Both the position numbers and the translations under genes were made by a program. A stretch of 64,000 bases of DNA from the NCBI GenBank assembly GCA_032718475.1, contig JAUCBJ010008670.1:27923-91922 (forward strand), given 5' to 3'. The notes under the pieces were generated by a model, which was not told where the DNA came from, did no database searches, and was given only the letters and a program-made list of their open reading frames with translations. The DNA comes from Nemertoderma westbladi (Eukaryota; Xenacoelomorpha; Nemertodermatida; Nemertodermatidae). Every line of letters starts with the position of its first letter. Position 1 is the stretch's first letter. Positions 30,701-39,002 of this stretch are shown here, in pieces.

Positions 30701-32082
30701 TGGTATCTCTTCACAAGTTACAATTCATCAAAAAAGGGTTTAAATGCTATGCTAACTACTGAAATGACAAAACCAAAGCCGACAACCATTATTTAAATTA
30801 AACTAATAAATGCTACATATGCGTTTCATATTAGTCATAGTTGGGTGACTGTTGTTATTGCTTATCAGCAGCTGGCATCGCCATATCCCATATGATTCAA
30901 AATTATACTTAATACATAATAAATAAGTATTAAATAAATATATAAATAGGAAATTTAAATAAATAAATAAAAATAATTTGTCTATATTGGACCACTTGCA
31001 GGGTGTGTATGTAACGTACATGACACTGAGAGTGCTGGATATTGTCGGGGTATGCAGATGAATCCAGGGACAGATTGCAACACCAATGTGGCTTGGATGC
31101 ATACAAAATGTGCGAAAACATGCGACTTATGCGATTGCAATTATGAAGGTAATAATAAAATAAATACACATTTAATATGACTAACATGACAACTCCTCTA
31201 ATGAGACTGCACCAACTGGGACATTCAATGTTTAAAGTCTTTCACTGCCGCAAACTTCAACTCAACACGTTTTTCCCTAAATTATCCTAAAATTCATTAA
31301 AAATCATCCTAAAATTTAATTGGTTGTATTAAATATTTGTGTTAAATAATAACTACTATTCATATAACAGGGACCTCAATTCTCACAATTGAACACAATT
31401 CTCAATGAGTGAAGAAAGCATTAAGGCAATTATTGAAAAGACAAGTTCTGCTGTATGTTATCTTATTTATTATTGTTATTTGTTGTCCTGTTAAATCCTC
31501 TCAGGATTAGTGGCTTAGGTTACAATGCCCACTTATTAGCAATTAACTTCTAATTGGGTTTTGTTCAAAGGTAGTTAGTTATTAATGAAGTAACGTATTG
31601 CATTATATGATTGATATATACTGTATTTGTTATGCAGACTGTGTTGATGAAGCTGACGAAGATCAATGGTGTCCAGATTGGGCAGACCAAGGTAAATATT
31701 ACATTACTAATACTCTGTTACTTCAGTACAGTACTCCATTACTAGTGTAACCATCTTAATTTATCACGGTTCCAGACCTGATTTTATCCGAAATATTATA
31801 AAGAGATTGATCATTAAAAGTATTAAAAGTAATTTAACTTGCCAACTATAGTCTAAATGTTTCCAAATAAGAACTGCAAAATTATTAGCATTTATTTTTG
31901 CAGGAGCTTTTCTGCCAGGTCTAAATTAAATTATGTAAATATGATAGTGAACATAATATTACAAGATATTTAATGTATTAGGCCTATGTCAAGGGAATGC
32001 CCAGTATATGCACTCTAGATGTCAGACGTCCTGTGGATCATGCAACGCTCTGAAGGTAAAGAAGCAGAATGGAGCCAAGTGA
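12614..32082 (+). CDS. Spliced gene: CAP/SCP domain, Cys-rich hinge, novel Cys repeats, four ShKT domains (5' end not found)
   Basis: Ten exons fit one frame: 12614-12763, 13524-13752, 15877-16029, 23239-23451, 23713-23872, 24739-24900, 27711-27869, 31002-31148, 31638-31691, 31982-32082 (TGA). Every junction has AG/GT borders and agreeing phase: 2, 0, 0, 0, then five phase-1 junctions, typical of extracellular domain exons. CAP proteins are secreted; ShKT domains are six-Cys modules found in CAP proteins, metalloproteases and cnidarian K-channel peptides, so a secreted or extracellular protein is likely. The exact role is unknown. The signal peptide and first half of the CAP fold are missing and may lie upstream of the repeat block or outside the window. 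The introns are full of transposons. Confidence 0.85.
13166..13371. mobile_element. Short MITE with ~60-bp inverted ends
   Basis: TAGTGGGGTCGCTTGAGG at 13172 is mirrored by the reverse complement ending CCCCACTA at 13371. The inner arms share GCCGGACAAAAGCATGAAAA. The 9-bp word TATGCCTAA occurs just outside both ends (13157-13165 and 13372-13380) and may be the target duplication. It lies in the intron between the two CAP exons. Confidence 0.75.
13524..13752 (+). CDS. CAP-domain exon (C-terminal part)
   Basis: Contains CGHFDQMMREGLTRIACA, the CAP signature around the conserved His, and LVCEYFTGVN, the second CAP signature ([LIV]-x-C-x-Y-x-x-x-x-N). The usual W after the HF-Q motif is absent (MMRE instead of the common VVWR). 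The acceptor is TTTGCAAG and the donor GTAAGT at 13753. Confidence 0.9.
13753..14159. other. Intron sequence, nothing recognised
   Basis: AT-rich intron DNA between the CAP exon and the satellite-carrying element. No ORF with known motifs. Confidence 0.5.
14160..15745 (+). mobile_element. Satellite-carrying dispersed element, copy 2 (most complete)
   Basis: 5' module at ~14187 (GAAGTGGGGCCTTCGCGCAG), tandem core monomers at 14285-15490, a short module with TACAAATTTTCAACTTGGCA, an (ACG)n microsatellite at ~15604-15668, and the 3' module TAACAGTGTCAATTCGCTAA ... CCAACTTCGTGGCTCGCC. The order core repeats, then microsatellite, then conserved end matches the layout known for 'pearl'/Helentron-derived elements (inference). 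It lies in the intron after the second CAP exon. Confidence 0.7.
14435..15490 (+). repeat. Core satellite array, 147+145-bp dimers (292 bp)
   Basis: GCCCTCTAGCGG marks each monomer, at 14435, 14591, 14738, 14883, 15030, 15175, 15322 and 15467. From 14738 the spacing alternates 145 and 147, so a 292-bp dimer (types A and B) is repeated with near identity. Outer monomers are more divergent. Confidence 0.9.
15877..16029 (+). CDS. Hinge exon after the CAP domain
   Basis: 51 codons, phase 0 at both ends. FNEGTQCSACLDGRVCRGGL resembles the E-G-x-x-C-S-x-C hinge that follows the CAP fold in CRISP-like proteins. An acidic tail (DEERDLVEELPNC) leads to the donor GAT|GTTAGT. If unspliced it would read only seven more codons to a stop. 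Confidence 0.8.
16030..16489. other. Intron, AT-rich, nothing recognised
   Basis: Start of the 7.2-kb third visible intron of the CAP-ShKT gene. AT-rich; no motifs seen. Confidence 0.5.
16490..17440 (+). pseudogene. Broken SAP-domain ORF, probably transposon-derived
   Basis: Three successive frames look like pieces of one protein. 16490-16675 carries a SAP-like helix-extended-loop-helix (LTNKEQKEELIRRKLPSSGA, then LLLRLQTY), a putative DNA-binding motif. 16716-17036 is Ser/Thr-rich. 17038-17444 begins with a coiled-coil-like stretch (LLDDLLQRVNTLE, ISQLEDKIERINN) and a polar tail. Frame changes occur near 16680 and 17037. A gag-like or accessory ORF of a mobile element is possible; no polymerase or integrase follows. 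It ends where a MITE copy starts. Confidence 0.5.
17428..17828 (-). mobile_element. MITE family A, copy i (inverted)
   Basis: Starts CACTGTGTCCCGTAATATAG and contains poly(C) at 17474-17491. It is the reverse complement of 20937-21335 over ~400 bp. Shared blocks include GAACGCCTATATCTCAG and TTTCTCAACGAAATTCAGAT (read on the other strand). Confidence 0.85.
17829..17866. repeat. Near-perfect hairpin
   Basis: CTAGAAAGCCTGTGGCCC and GGGCCACAGCTTTCTAG pair over 17 bp with one bulged C and a TTC loop. It marks the start of the satellite-bearing block and resembles the terminal stem-loop plus CTAG of rolling-circle elements (inference). Confidence 0.85.
18355..18420 (-). other. tRNA-like (pol III promoter) fragment
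   Basis: Read on the - strand: AAGTGGTTAGCATAACTGAA (A-box/D-arm-like) and, 16 nt later, GCGGGTTCGATCCCCGC, a good B box within a T-arm stem. There is no clean acceptor stem, so this is a tRNA pseudogene or SINE head embedded in a core monomer, not a functional tRNA. Confidence 0.6.
18821..19870 (+). repeat. 146-bp satellite array with 292-bp dimers
   Basis: GCCCTCTA marks monomers at 18821, 18967, 19113, 19259, 19405, 19551, 19697 and 19843, exactly 146 bp apart. From 19113 the text alternates TTCGCCCTCTAGCGG and TTAGCCCTCTAACGG, so the unit of amplification is a 292-bp dimer. Monomers share AAGTTTCAGTCTAAACGGAT with the other array's AAGTTTCAGCTTAAACGGAT. Confidence 0.95.
20821..21335 (+). 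mobile_element. MITE family A, copy ii
   Basis: Begins with the AATACACAATATTCTAGAA subterminal hairpin arm and its partner AACAAAATGTTCCAGAA. It carries the GAACGCCTATATCTCAG core and poly(G) at 21278-21289, and ends TATTACGGGACATGGTG. It is the inverted partner of copy i. Confidence 0.85.
21514..21629 (+). mobile_element. tRNA-derived SINE (family V), 116-bp copy with target duplication
   Basis: A-box head GGGGTAGCTCAGTTGGTTGA and 3' block GAAAGAGGAGCCTTTGGGGT ... GGCCGACTGTTTGCTTGCTT. It is flanked on both sides by the 10-bp direct repeat ATGTAAATGG (21504-21513 and 21630-21639), a clear target-site duplication. This copy lacks the internal minisatellite found in the other two. Confidence 0.9.
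21640..22156. other. Intron, nothing recognised
   Basis: AT-rich. A 70-codon hydrophobic frame at 21733-21945 has no family features and is not called as a gene. Confidence 0.5.
22157..22436 (+). mobile_element. SINE family V, copy with two internal repeats
   Basis: Head GTAGCTCAGTTGGTTGAGCG, a degenerate B box (GTGGGTTCCAAACC), then two ~36-bp units (GGATAGGAGTAG...CCACCC...ACCTTCGG), then GAAAGAGGAGCCTTCGGATC and GACTGTTTGC. Same head and tail as the 21514 copy. Confidence 0.85.
22449..23091. mobile_element. Foldback element with 43-bp minisatellite arms
   Basis: Outer ends GGAAGCCCATAATGGCCACA and its reverse complement (TGTGGCC-TTATTGGCTTCC) are inverted. Inside, a unit of the type TAAATGTTGCGGTAGACCAT + GGCACATTTACCACAGCACA repeats every 43 bp in the right arm (22775, 22818, 22861, 22904, 22947, 22990). 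About three inverted units lie in the left arm. A central stem pairs AATACGTGTT near 22631 with AACACGTATT near 22719. No ORF. It lies in the third visible intron of the CAP-ShKT gene, 150 bp before an exon. Confidence 0.85.
23239..23451 (+). CDS. Novel Cys-repeat exon 1
   Basis: 71 codons, phase 0-0, acceptor AAAATTCAG, weak donor CTG|GTTACA. Cys pattern: RCNGRCSHC, then ERWC, ECDCDPT, HVVCNAHYTPILC and NSKCGLC. I recognise no named family. The K/R-C-x2-C motifs recur in the next exon, suggesting a tandem Cys module between the CAP hinge and the ShKT domains. The exact 3' end is the least certain of the gene model. Confidence 0.7.
23713..23872 (+). CDS. Novel Cys-repeat exon 2
   Basis: Phase 0 in, phase 1 out, which makes it fit both neighbours. 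Motifs FCVDCKG, VMRC, NDKCALCNN and ECPS repeat the C-x2-C ... C spacing of the preceding exon. An alternative acceptor at 23734 would break the phase with exon 23239-23451, so 23712 (GGTAAG) is preferred. Confidence 0.7.
23873..24738. other. Intron, nothing recognised
   Basis: AT-rich intron with a short repeated AAAGAACTTAAAAGAACT stretch near 24200-24240. No gene. Confidence 0.5.
24739..24900 (+). CDS. ShKT domain 1 exon
   Basis: 54 codons, phase 1-1, donor GTAAGT. Six-Cys ShKT pattern: C-SDL...SCGLWAN...ECDRNPTFM...SCERTC...SC. The W-A after Cys 2, N-P after Cys 3 and the C-x2-T-C pair are the family's hallmarks. Confidence 0.92.
25186..25961 (-). pseudogene. RTE-type LINE endonuclease fragment
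   Basis: On the - strand: TLADKLSLSAVGIQEHQ (endonuclease N-terminal block with the catalytic Glu of Q-E-H), then after frame breaks ALDKIDQISSS and VVLIVCHSPTSVAPVGEV (the [I/V]-x-C-x-SPT-N/S block). Frames change several times. A poly(G) run at 25891-25908 and an 8-residue Pro run lie at the 5' side. It sits antisense in an intron. Confidence 0.75.
25962..27710. other. Intron, nothing recognised
   Basis: AT-rich intron of the CAP-ShKT gene with T and A runs. No ORFs with known motifs and no clear repeats. Confidence 0.5.
27711..27869 (+). CDS. ShKT domain 2 exon
   Basis: 53 codons, phase 1-1, donor GTGAGT. Pattern LCSEL...SCDYWAN...ECENNPGFM...ACEKTC...SC has all six Cys and the same length as domain 1, consistent with exon duplication. 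Confidence 0.93.
27870..28147. other. Intron with a 29-bp direct duplication
   Basis: AGGACTATAGTGGGTATAAT followed by TTCTCACTC occurs twice in tandem around 27987-28040. Otherwise AT-rich intron. Confidence 0.6.
28148..28668 (-). pseudogene. RTE LINE C-terminal fragment with (TAG)n tail
   Basis: 166-codon - strand frame with RRVHCVKYNAHITNQTLY, RLRFAGHCFRHN and GVNKHGGQP. It corresponds to the R-L-[RK]-F-[AS]-G-H-C-x-R and H-G-K/x-x-x-G-R/Q-P blocks of the RTE at 57.5-59.9 kb. The 3' end abuts CTACTACTACTACTA (28154-28168), the microsatellite tail typical of RTE 3' ends. It is 5'-truncated and antisense in an intron. Confidence 0.85.
28669..31001. other. Intron, nothing firm recognised
   Basis: Largest intron segment without a call. 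It has small direct repeats such as GTTCACA(T/C)CCAA near 30029 and 30110, and AT-rich DNA. No exon-like Cys pattern seen. Confidence 0.5.
31002..31148 (+). CDS. ShKT-like domain 3 exon
   Basis: 49 codons, phase 1-1, acceptor CACTTGCAG. Cys arrangement CVCNVHD...YCRGMQMNPG-DC...KCAKTCDLCDC. It retains C-x3-C-x2-C at the end but replaces W-A by R-G, so it is a divergent ShKT. Confidence 0.85.
31638..31691 (+). CDS. ShKT domain 4, first half
   Basis: 18-codon exon (54 bp), phase 1-1: CVDEADEDQWCPDWADQG. Acceptor TTATGCAG, donor GTAAAT. It is completed by the next exon. Confidence 0.85.
31982..32082 (+). CDS. ShKT domain 4, second half, and stop
   Basis: Continues LCQGNAQYMHSRCQTSCGSC, giving six Cys with the preceding exon, then a short basic tail (KVKKQNGAK) and TGA. 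The acceptor is ATGTATTAG. An intron splits this ShKT domain, unlike domains 1-3. Confidence 0.87.
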
Positions 32083-32329
32083 TATGTGTAGAAGATAGCA
32101 TAACAAACTGGTTGGGGAATCATATCATTGTTAATATTCAATGTTCATTATAATTATAAACATCTGGTGATGGGAGATAGACATTATACACTTATGTTTA
32201 TATTTATTTCACTAAAGATTTATGTTCGATAATCAATTTTTGCTTGTTAGGGGACCACAACTAAATTAATTTTCTCTTGCAGAATATTGCGGATAGGAAT
32301 TAGGGCTGGTAATCATGGAGGGTTATTGA

Positions 32330-32393
32330 AATCCCGGGATTCTGGGATCAGAAATGGTCCAATCCCAGGATCCCGGGATAAATATAATCCAGG
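32330..32393. repeat. TCCCGGGAT-type repeats, possible hAT subterminal motifs
   Basis: ATCCCGGGATTCTGGGAT and ATCCCAGGATCCCGGGAT lie within 60 bp. Such clustered half-palindromes are often subterminal transposase sites; their link to the hAT fragment at 32735-32993 is inference. Confidence 0.5.
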
Positions 32394-32734
32394 TGAAAAA
32401 ATACTATTATCAATTAATACCTTTGAATATTCGTCTTTTTAATTAATATTATTGATTTACAACTGATAGTTAACATATCATTTTATTAATATTAATACTA
32501 CTGTATTATACTACAGTTTTGATTTGAAAAAAATCTTAAAAAGATTAGGTCATCAAGAGTTATGTCCCCAAGACGATCTTAGTTTGGTGCAAAGGTTACC
32601 ACAGGCCGAGAATACTCATTCAGGTTCCACAGATGTGGGGATAATTTCCTTTAAATTGTTATATATTAAGGTTAAATGGTGTTCCAGATTTCCTGTATGT
32701 TCCCATTCTATCTCATTCTATAAAACTGACGCAT

Positions 32735-32993
32735 GAACTCGATCTAACATAATAGACAAACTGTTCCAACGGGTTTTAGTGTCTAATATAAGTCTCTCTT
32801 CATTACCTTCTGTAATATAGGTTAGAAGAATATCGTTTTTTAGCTGTCACTGACTCACTGTCTAAACATGGCAATAATCTTCCTAGTTTTGTCTATTACT
32901 TCCCGAATACGCTCGTCACTATTTTGATTCATATCCTCATTGTCACTGTCACAATAACTGATGATGTCTTCTTTATCAATATCTATTCTACCT
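32735..32993 (-). pseudogene. hAT-type transposase fragment
   Basis: Reading the - strand: IREVIDKTRKIIAMFRQ, then after a stop and frame break KNDILLTYITEGNEERLILD followed by TKTRWNSLSIMLDR. The D-T-K-T-R-W-N-S block is a hAT (ZBED-like) hallmark. Short and broken; no BED finger or dimerisation domain was found nearby. Confidence 0.8.
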
Positions 32994-32999
32994 GTGTAT

Positions 33000-33641
33000 A
33001 ACAATAAGTATAATAAATATTAGATAATAATACTGGAGTTAAAATGCTGAAATCAACTGTCTCAGAGTCCAGAAATCAGTCTGGCTGTTTGAAGAAAACG
33101 GACATGAAAAGTAATCAAATTGGCAAAAAGCCATTATGGAAAAAAATAGTTTTAATTTGTTTTTAAAAAAACACACACATAAAATATCACTACTTACTCA
33201 ATATGTGCCTTGGACTATTCTAAATGATGTCAAATGTTTATGTCTAGCTACTGGATCAATTATCATACAACTAAGCATTTTAATGCTAAATTTATTTGTA
33301 AATCTTCAGATTTACTTACTATAAAAAATCGTGTCTGTTTGTCACGCGAAAGGCTCCGAAACTATCCGGTCAATTGTGTTGGTTTTAGTACCCTCCTTTA
33401 GTGTATGATCTGGTGTATAAAGCCATTTTCAGAAAAATACAGTCATTAGTTTTTGCACAAAATGAAATGGTAAATGCAATGGTAAAATAACACCAATAAC
33501 AGCTGGTGTTCATGAATAAAAATGGCTTATGTAATGGATTTCTACACATGCTTAGTATAAATCGTTATAAGGGTTGCATTTGTGTGTGTTAAATATTTTA
33601 TACAGCTGATCGCCTTCTCAGTTAACCGTTTCAGTCCCCCC
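33000..33641. other. No gene seen
   Basis: AT-rich intergenic DNA downstream of the CAP-ShKT gene. Confidence 0.5.
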
Positions 33642-36128
33642 CAGTGGCGTGGTGGGACCCAGTAAGGGGTCCGGGAAATCCCAAAATAAGGGCCCATTCC
33701 TAAATGCTAGATCACCTCGAATTTTGACCACCCCCCCCCCCCCCCTTCACAGCCTCATGCACAAAATATTTTCTAGAAAAAGGCTTTTATAAAGTTTTAA
33801 AGAAACAAATATAATGGCACAATTAATCATAATAATACTGTATAAGTAGTGATATAGGGCAGTACACAATATATTTATTTAAATGATTTTTACTTTTTAC
33901 CGCGAAGTTTCGATTTAGTTATTTATAGTTGTTGCATAGGCTTCAAAATGTAGAGCTTCCTTCGCAAAGTTTTTCAATTATAAAGATGGTTCAAATTCCT
34001 TGGTACAACACCTGTTTAAATTCATCAGGAGAAATGCCTCCAAATGTTAGTGAGATTGCATGAAACTTGAAATAGAGGTAGAATCACGCAACTCCTGGGT
34101 GGGTCGTGGGTGAGTCAGACTTTCAACTATTAGAGTACAAGCGTTTAAAAAAAGGTCGATATTGCACCAGTTACACCATACACCGCAGTTATTCTTCAAC
34201 CTTATCTGCCTACTGCGTATAATAGTAACATTCGTTGTCTCCTCTAAATAAAGTTAAAGTTGGTATAATAGTTACTCGTACAAGATATCCGTACAAAATA
34301 ACAAATAACAGTTCAATAAAGATAGTTGTAAAGGGAAAAAATTTACTTTTGAACCCAGAAAACGTTTATAGGCAATAAAATAAAAATAACCAAAAGGTAA
34401 TACAACATTGTTGCGCGGGTGTTGCCTGCATGTATTTTACACGTTTTTGTGTGGTATTGTCAAATAATTTACAATAGTTTTTGAGTTATTCAAAAAAATC
34501 AAGTCTCCCCTAAAGTCAAGTCTCCCTCACTCTCCCTAGTGAAGGAAAGCTGGAGAAAAGGATTCCAAATATCTATAATTTCGTTGTAAAATGGCCGACA
34601 TATTCAATAATTAGGGCGTTCAATAATGTTGCATATAGTGTTGCACCTCTACATTCTTAAAGTTAATTAAGCCATGGGACTGGGAGTGGCAGAATAAAAC
34701 ACGATAAAGTGAATAAAGAATAAATTCAATTAAAAGCACCGTCACTTAGATATACTGAAGTAGAGTTGATGAATCCGGTGGAGATTCTATTTAATAAATA
34801 CACCATATTCTGGAACATTTTGTTAATGTATGAATAGCTACATAATAGTATGATTAAAGAGTTATTGCATAGTTGCCCATCTACGTATTGATAAACAAAA
34901 TGTTCCAGAATTTATTATGGTGTATTTATTAAATATAATAAAATAATCTCACAGAGGTGCAAAACTATGTAACATTTGAACGCTCACATCTCGGCTATTG
35001 TTCAACGAAATTCAGATTGTGTTACATATTTGGAATCCTTGCATGTTCAGCTTTCCATCCGTACAAACATATCTCAATAACGTTAAATAAAAACTTCGGT
35101 ATAACTGGTGCAATAACGACCGAGGAACCTTTTTTTAAACGCTTTTAGCTAAAAAATGAGAACAAAAATAAAATTTCTGACTCACCCACCCAACCCACGA
35201 GGGTCAAATTTCATGCAATCCCATTCAGATTTGTATAAAAACAATGTTTTTTTTTTTTGGGGGGGGGGGGGGGTGTAGCTGAATAACGACACTATATTCC
35301 AGGAAATGGTGTACTACTGTACTGTAATCAGGTAGGTGTATAACAATGAGTGTAATATGAAGACTGACAGGACATTGGGAATTAACAGTTATTACATACT
35401 ATCCAATGAATTTTAGACTAACTGACCAATCAGACAACATGTTGACCAGCGTTCTCAGATAAGATTACATCATTTTTATTACATTAGAGTACCTACCTAC
35501 CTACCTACCTCTATTTCATGGGAGATGACTGGTCAGCTCAGGTGAGCAACTATATAGTTATGTACATACACAGCACACAGCATTAGAAGGGAAGAGGGCG
35601 CCCCCCTACTGTGGTCAATTAGGCTCCCTTTTCTAAATAACAACTCAATATTTGTCTTACAGACTACTGCTAAAGAAAGGCTGGCCATTATTGGGTAATG
35701 AATGAGGCAGGGTATAGAACAGGTGCAGTTGGAGTATGTCTCCATCGTGAATTCTATCTGGTCTGGCGGGCTGGCACTAAATGTAACTTCAACACAGTTT
35801 GCCTTGCTTGACGCCTGGGGGGACTTTTTCAATATAGAATAATAATGGTATGTGCTCCTACCAACGTATACTACCCCCCCCCCCCCCCCCCCATCATCCT
35901 CTCCAAACTTCTTAGATTAGTGATGTGCGTGGTAACTGCGACATGGGGCCTTTGTAAATATTGTTTTGGTTTCGTTGCTTATATTTTATTGGAAAAATGT
36001 AATACCTGCTACTATATTTTTTTTTATAACGTCAATATAATTTTCTACCACTGGGGGGCCCGAGGGGCCCAGATCGTCAAGGGGGCCCGGGAATTTTCCC
36101 GAATAGATGTATGGCCACCACGCCACTG
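33642..36128. mobile_element. Candidate DNA element with 14-bp inverted ends
   Basis: CAGTGGCGTGGTGG (33642-33655) is exactly mirrored by CCACCACGCCACTG (36115-36128). GGGCCC and CGGGAA words lie inside both ends. No transposase or clear target duplication was found. It contains MITE family A copy iii (34785-35311), poly(C) and poly(G) tracts and a CTAC microsatellite (~35492-35512). Confidence 0.4.
34785..35311 (+). mobile_element. MITE family A, copy iii
   Basis: Subterminal stem AATACACCATATTCTGGAAC ... AACAAAATGTTCCAGAATTT, the GAACGCTCACATCTCGGCTA core, poly(G) at 35259-35273, and end ACTATATTCCAGGAAATGGT. Same order as copies ii and v. Confidence 0.85.
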
Positions 36129-37059
36129 CCAGGACGCATATTACCAATTGAGGTATCGTTTCAGCCTAATTAACATATTAACTTAATTTCGCGAATATTT
36201 GATTTTTATATTCACTATTTTAAACATTTTGAACATTTTAAGGAATTTGCATTTTCCTAATTAGCTAAAAACAAGTAGCAGCATGACCTACTACTATCTT
36301 TAGTACCGGTAGGTCAGTAGGTCATTGTAAAATTATGTTTTCATTCCGTTCCATATGTTCTTCCCACTGAAGCAAATAAATGGATGTGACTCAACTTTCC
36401 CACACCCAGTCAGTCGCATCTCTAATTACGAGTTGGGTCTGCTGATGCTCTTATATATTGATCTGAATTGCCATCATATGACTGCTGTGTTTCTTGTCCA
36501 CTTCTTCTCTCAGTGGGACTCAATAATTCAACCGCTCTTGTAACAGCACAGCAGATAAACAGTAGAATGATGCAAAATATCGATTATTAAAAACATATGC
36601 GCCTGAAAGCTAACACTAACTGTGGCGTGATGATAGCAACAGGATTTAGAATGCCATCCATACTTGAAGGAGTAGCATTCTAGTGTGAAATTGGTAATTT
36701 GTGGAAATTTGTGCAACACTGTTTATCTTCATTACAAACATGTGAAAGACCTAATATTCATTCTTTATAACTTTCCAGCAAGTCCTTGTGTAATTCATCC
36801 AAAGATAATTGTAGATGTAGTCACAACTTGAGAAGTTATCTCTCTTTAACACCTTCCTTCGCGACAGCAAGAGAACTGGAGGTCCCCAAATCCTGAAATC
36901 TGTCGACAAAATTGCCTAACTAGAACATATTAGAAATATTAGATAATTAATTAAATCAGTAACAAAATAAGAAATCTAGGGGGGGTGTGTGTGTAAGTTA
37001 GTCTGTTTCATTGGGGAGGGGGGGGGGGGGGGGGTGTATGTTAGTTTGTTCCGTGGGGG
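36129..37059. other. No gene; poly(G) near the right end
   Basis: Unique AT-rich DNA. GGGGTGTATGTTAGTTTGTT-like words around a 17-bp G run (37018-37034) and a second G run at 37055-37064. Confidence 0.5.
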
Positions 37060-37325
37060 GGGGGACTATTTAGGGACCATGGACCACCTCATAGAGTCCC
37101 TCGTTGTTAGTGAGTGAGGGGTCCACGGTTCCCATAATGGAGGCCGCATTGCCGACCAGGATGGCGATTTCCAGCCTTTGCAGGAGGAAGCGGTGAGATC
37201 GGGGCTCCTGGATGACTTACTACCAATCTTATAACACAAAACATTAACCGGAATGGGGGGATTGAACTCGGTACCTAGCGATTCCAAGTTCCAGCTCTGC
37301 CAACTGAGCCAGTGGGGCCGTATCA
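37060..37325 (-). mobile_element. tRNA-derived SINE, second family
   Basis: On the - strand the head reads GGCCCCACTGGCTCAGTTGG (A box), then GGTACCGAGTTCAATCCCCC (B box GAGTTCAATCC). A ~190-bp body follows to the poly(G)-rich left end. The body is unlike SINE family V. Confidence 0.7.
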
Positions 37326-37639
37326 AGCCTTGATACCAAAGCCTAACGAGAAATTACAACCCCAACAACAACGGAGTGAATACTAGAGGTCTCGCTACAC
37401 GGACCTAAAAATTTGGAGAGGAAAATACTAAATTGTGGAGTAGGGTTCGCATTACCTTATTATGCAGGATGGCCCTCTTCGTGTTCAATAAGTTCGAACA
37501 CATGTGATAAACAGAATATCAGCAAATAAACTTTTTATAATAAACTTTGTATAACAACCTCCGCCTTCGTCATCGGTAGTTATACAAGTTTAATTGCTTC
37601 AGGTTGATATATCGTATGGTATATCACCCCTAAAACAGG

Positions 37640-38260
37640 TGATATTCTCTGTATAGAATTCCTCTTTGCTAATCTAGTAAGGGTCGATAACTTATACTTC
37701 CACAAGAGTGACGTCGAACCAATCACCAATCAGTTTGAGAATTTAAATATTATTTGTCCTTTCTATCCGAAACACTGCCTTTCATTGTAAACGCCATTGT
37801 GTTTCTTCATATGATGTGGTTTTGTAATTTTAATCATGAAACTTGTTGGGTGTTTAAGGACTTCCTTGTGACTATGTCACTCCTATGAGCTAGCAGGTTA
37901 CGAATTAAAGGATCGAATTAATTGAGGAATCGGGTGTCAAGTGTAATGATAACAAGGCATCGGTCCCACGAATCAAATATATTATATTCTTATATTACAG
38001 TTTATCGGCTATCTGACAACCCCTGTGTCACAACATCCCATTCAATTAAACAGTAACTCACAAATACAATTCCTTTCTTTTTAACCAAATTGAGAACTCG
38101 GGTTGGTGTGGCTAACTTAATGAATGGAGAGTATTGATTGAAAACAGGCTGATTCCCGGCTCACAAACTCAAGATTTAACGAGATGTTATGATTGACAGA
38201 TGACGTTCAGAGAAGGCCCATTAGTTTCAATTGATTTCGAAGCAGCAGCTGTTCCCACAC
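37640..38260. promoter_or_regulatory. Candidate cis-regulatory block with a PBX-MEIS site
   Basis: Unique sequence with TGATTGACAG at 38190-38199 directly followed by ATGACGTTCA (CRE-like TGACGT), SOX-like CATTGTT and CTTTGT words near 38264-38280, and ATTA-core sites near 37915-37925. Assignment to the Six3/6 gene ~15 kb away is inference. Confidence 0.35.
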
Positions 38261-38639
38261 CCTTTGTGTTGTTCTGCATTGTTAGGACGATATCGCTGTA
38301 GGCCTATACCTAATATAATATGTTATTAGCCTATGATATTCAGTACTGTTGCCCTGCCTATTCTGGTAGGAAGCTTGAATGGATAGTTAATCATGCATAC
38401 TGTGATGGTATTCATATTCACTCAGAGGATGAGACGAAAATATTGACTTAATGTCCATCGTTTCTATTTTTGTTTTCGAATTTCGTTTCTTAACAATATT
38501 TTGATCAGTAAAAAATAATATTTCAAATTGAATTCCCACTGAATAAAAAAACAGCAGTGTCCCAAATTACGTTTGTCGAAGTAGTTAAGAAAGTGAAGTA
38601 CTTTTTAAGATTAATTTCCTGCTCTCAATATAAGTCGTA

Positions 38640-38760
38640 TAAGTAGATTCCGTGTCAATTCTTCAAAATAGTCAACATTTCGAAAAATCCATGTCAACAC
38701 TTCAAAATGGTCAACACTTTCAAAACTTTCGCACAAATTTCAACACTTCGAAATAACAAT
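38640..38760. repeat. Short repeats with an inverted partner at ~40996-41040
   Basis: GTCAACACTTCAAAATGGTC-type words repeat here. GTCAACATTTCGAAAAATCC matches, inverted, the GGTTTTTCGAAGTGTTGACC stretch near 41005. These could be ends of an unrecognised element enclosing the SINE and MITE between them. Confidence 0.5.
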
Positions 38761-39002
38761 GAATAATAACATAATAATAAAAATAAATAGTAATAATAAC
38801 GAAAACTAAGTTTGTATATATTTTGGTTACCATTTATTGTATTTAGGATAAAATTAAAACCAGTAATATATATGTTTCATGAGCCACTATGCAAGGATAT
38901 ATTATACTGCGATTCCCAATGTTTGGGCGTTGATTTCATCAGCATAGTGACCACTGCACTGTCTATGTTTCCGGCGTCGTACTACAGTACAGACCTGTGT
39001 AG

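Noticed and set aside
37060-37325. Functional tRNA gene on the - strand
   Set aside because: A and B boxes are present but the acceptor stem ends do not pair and a long SINE body follows.
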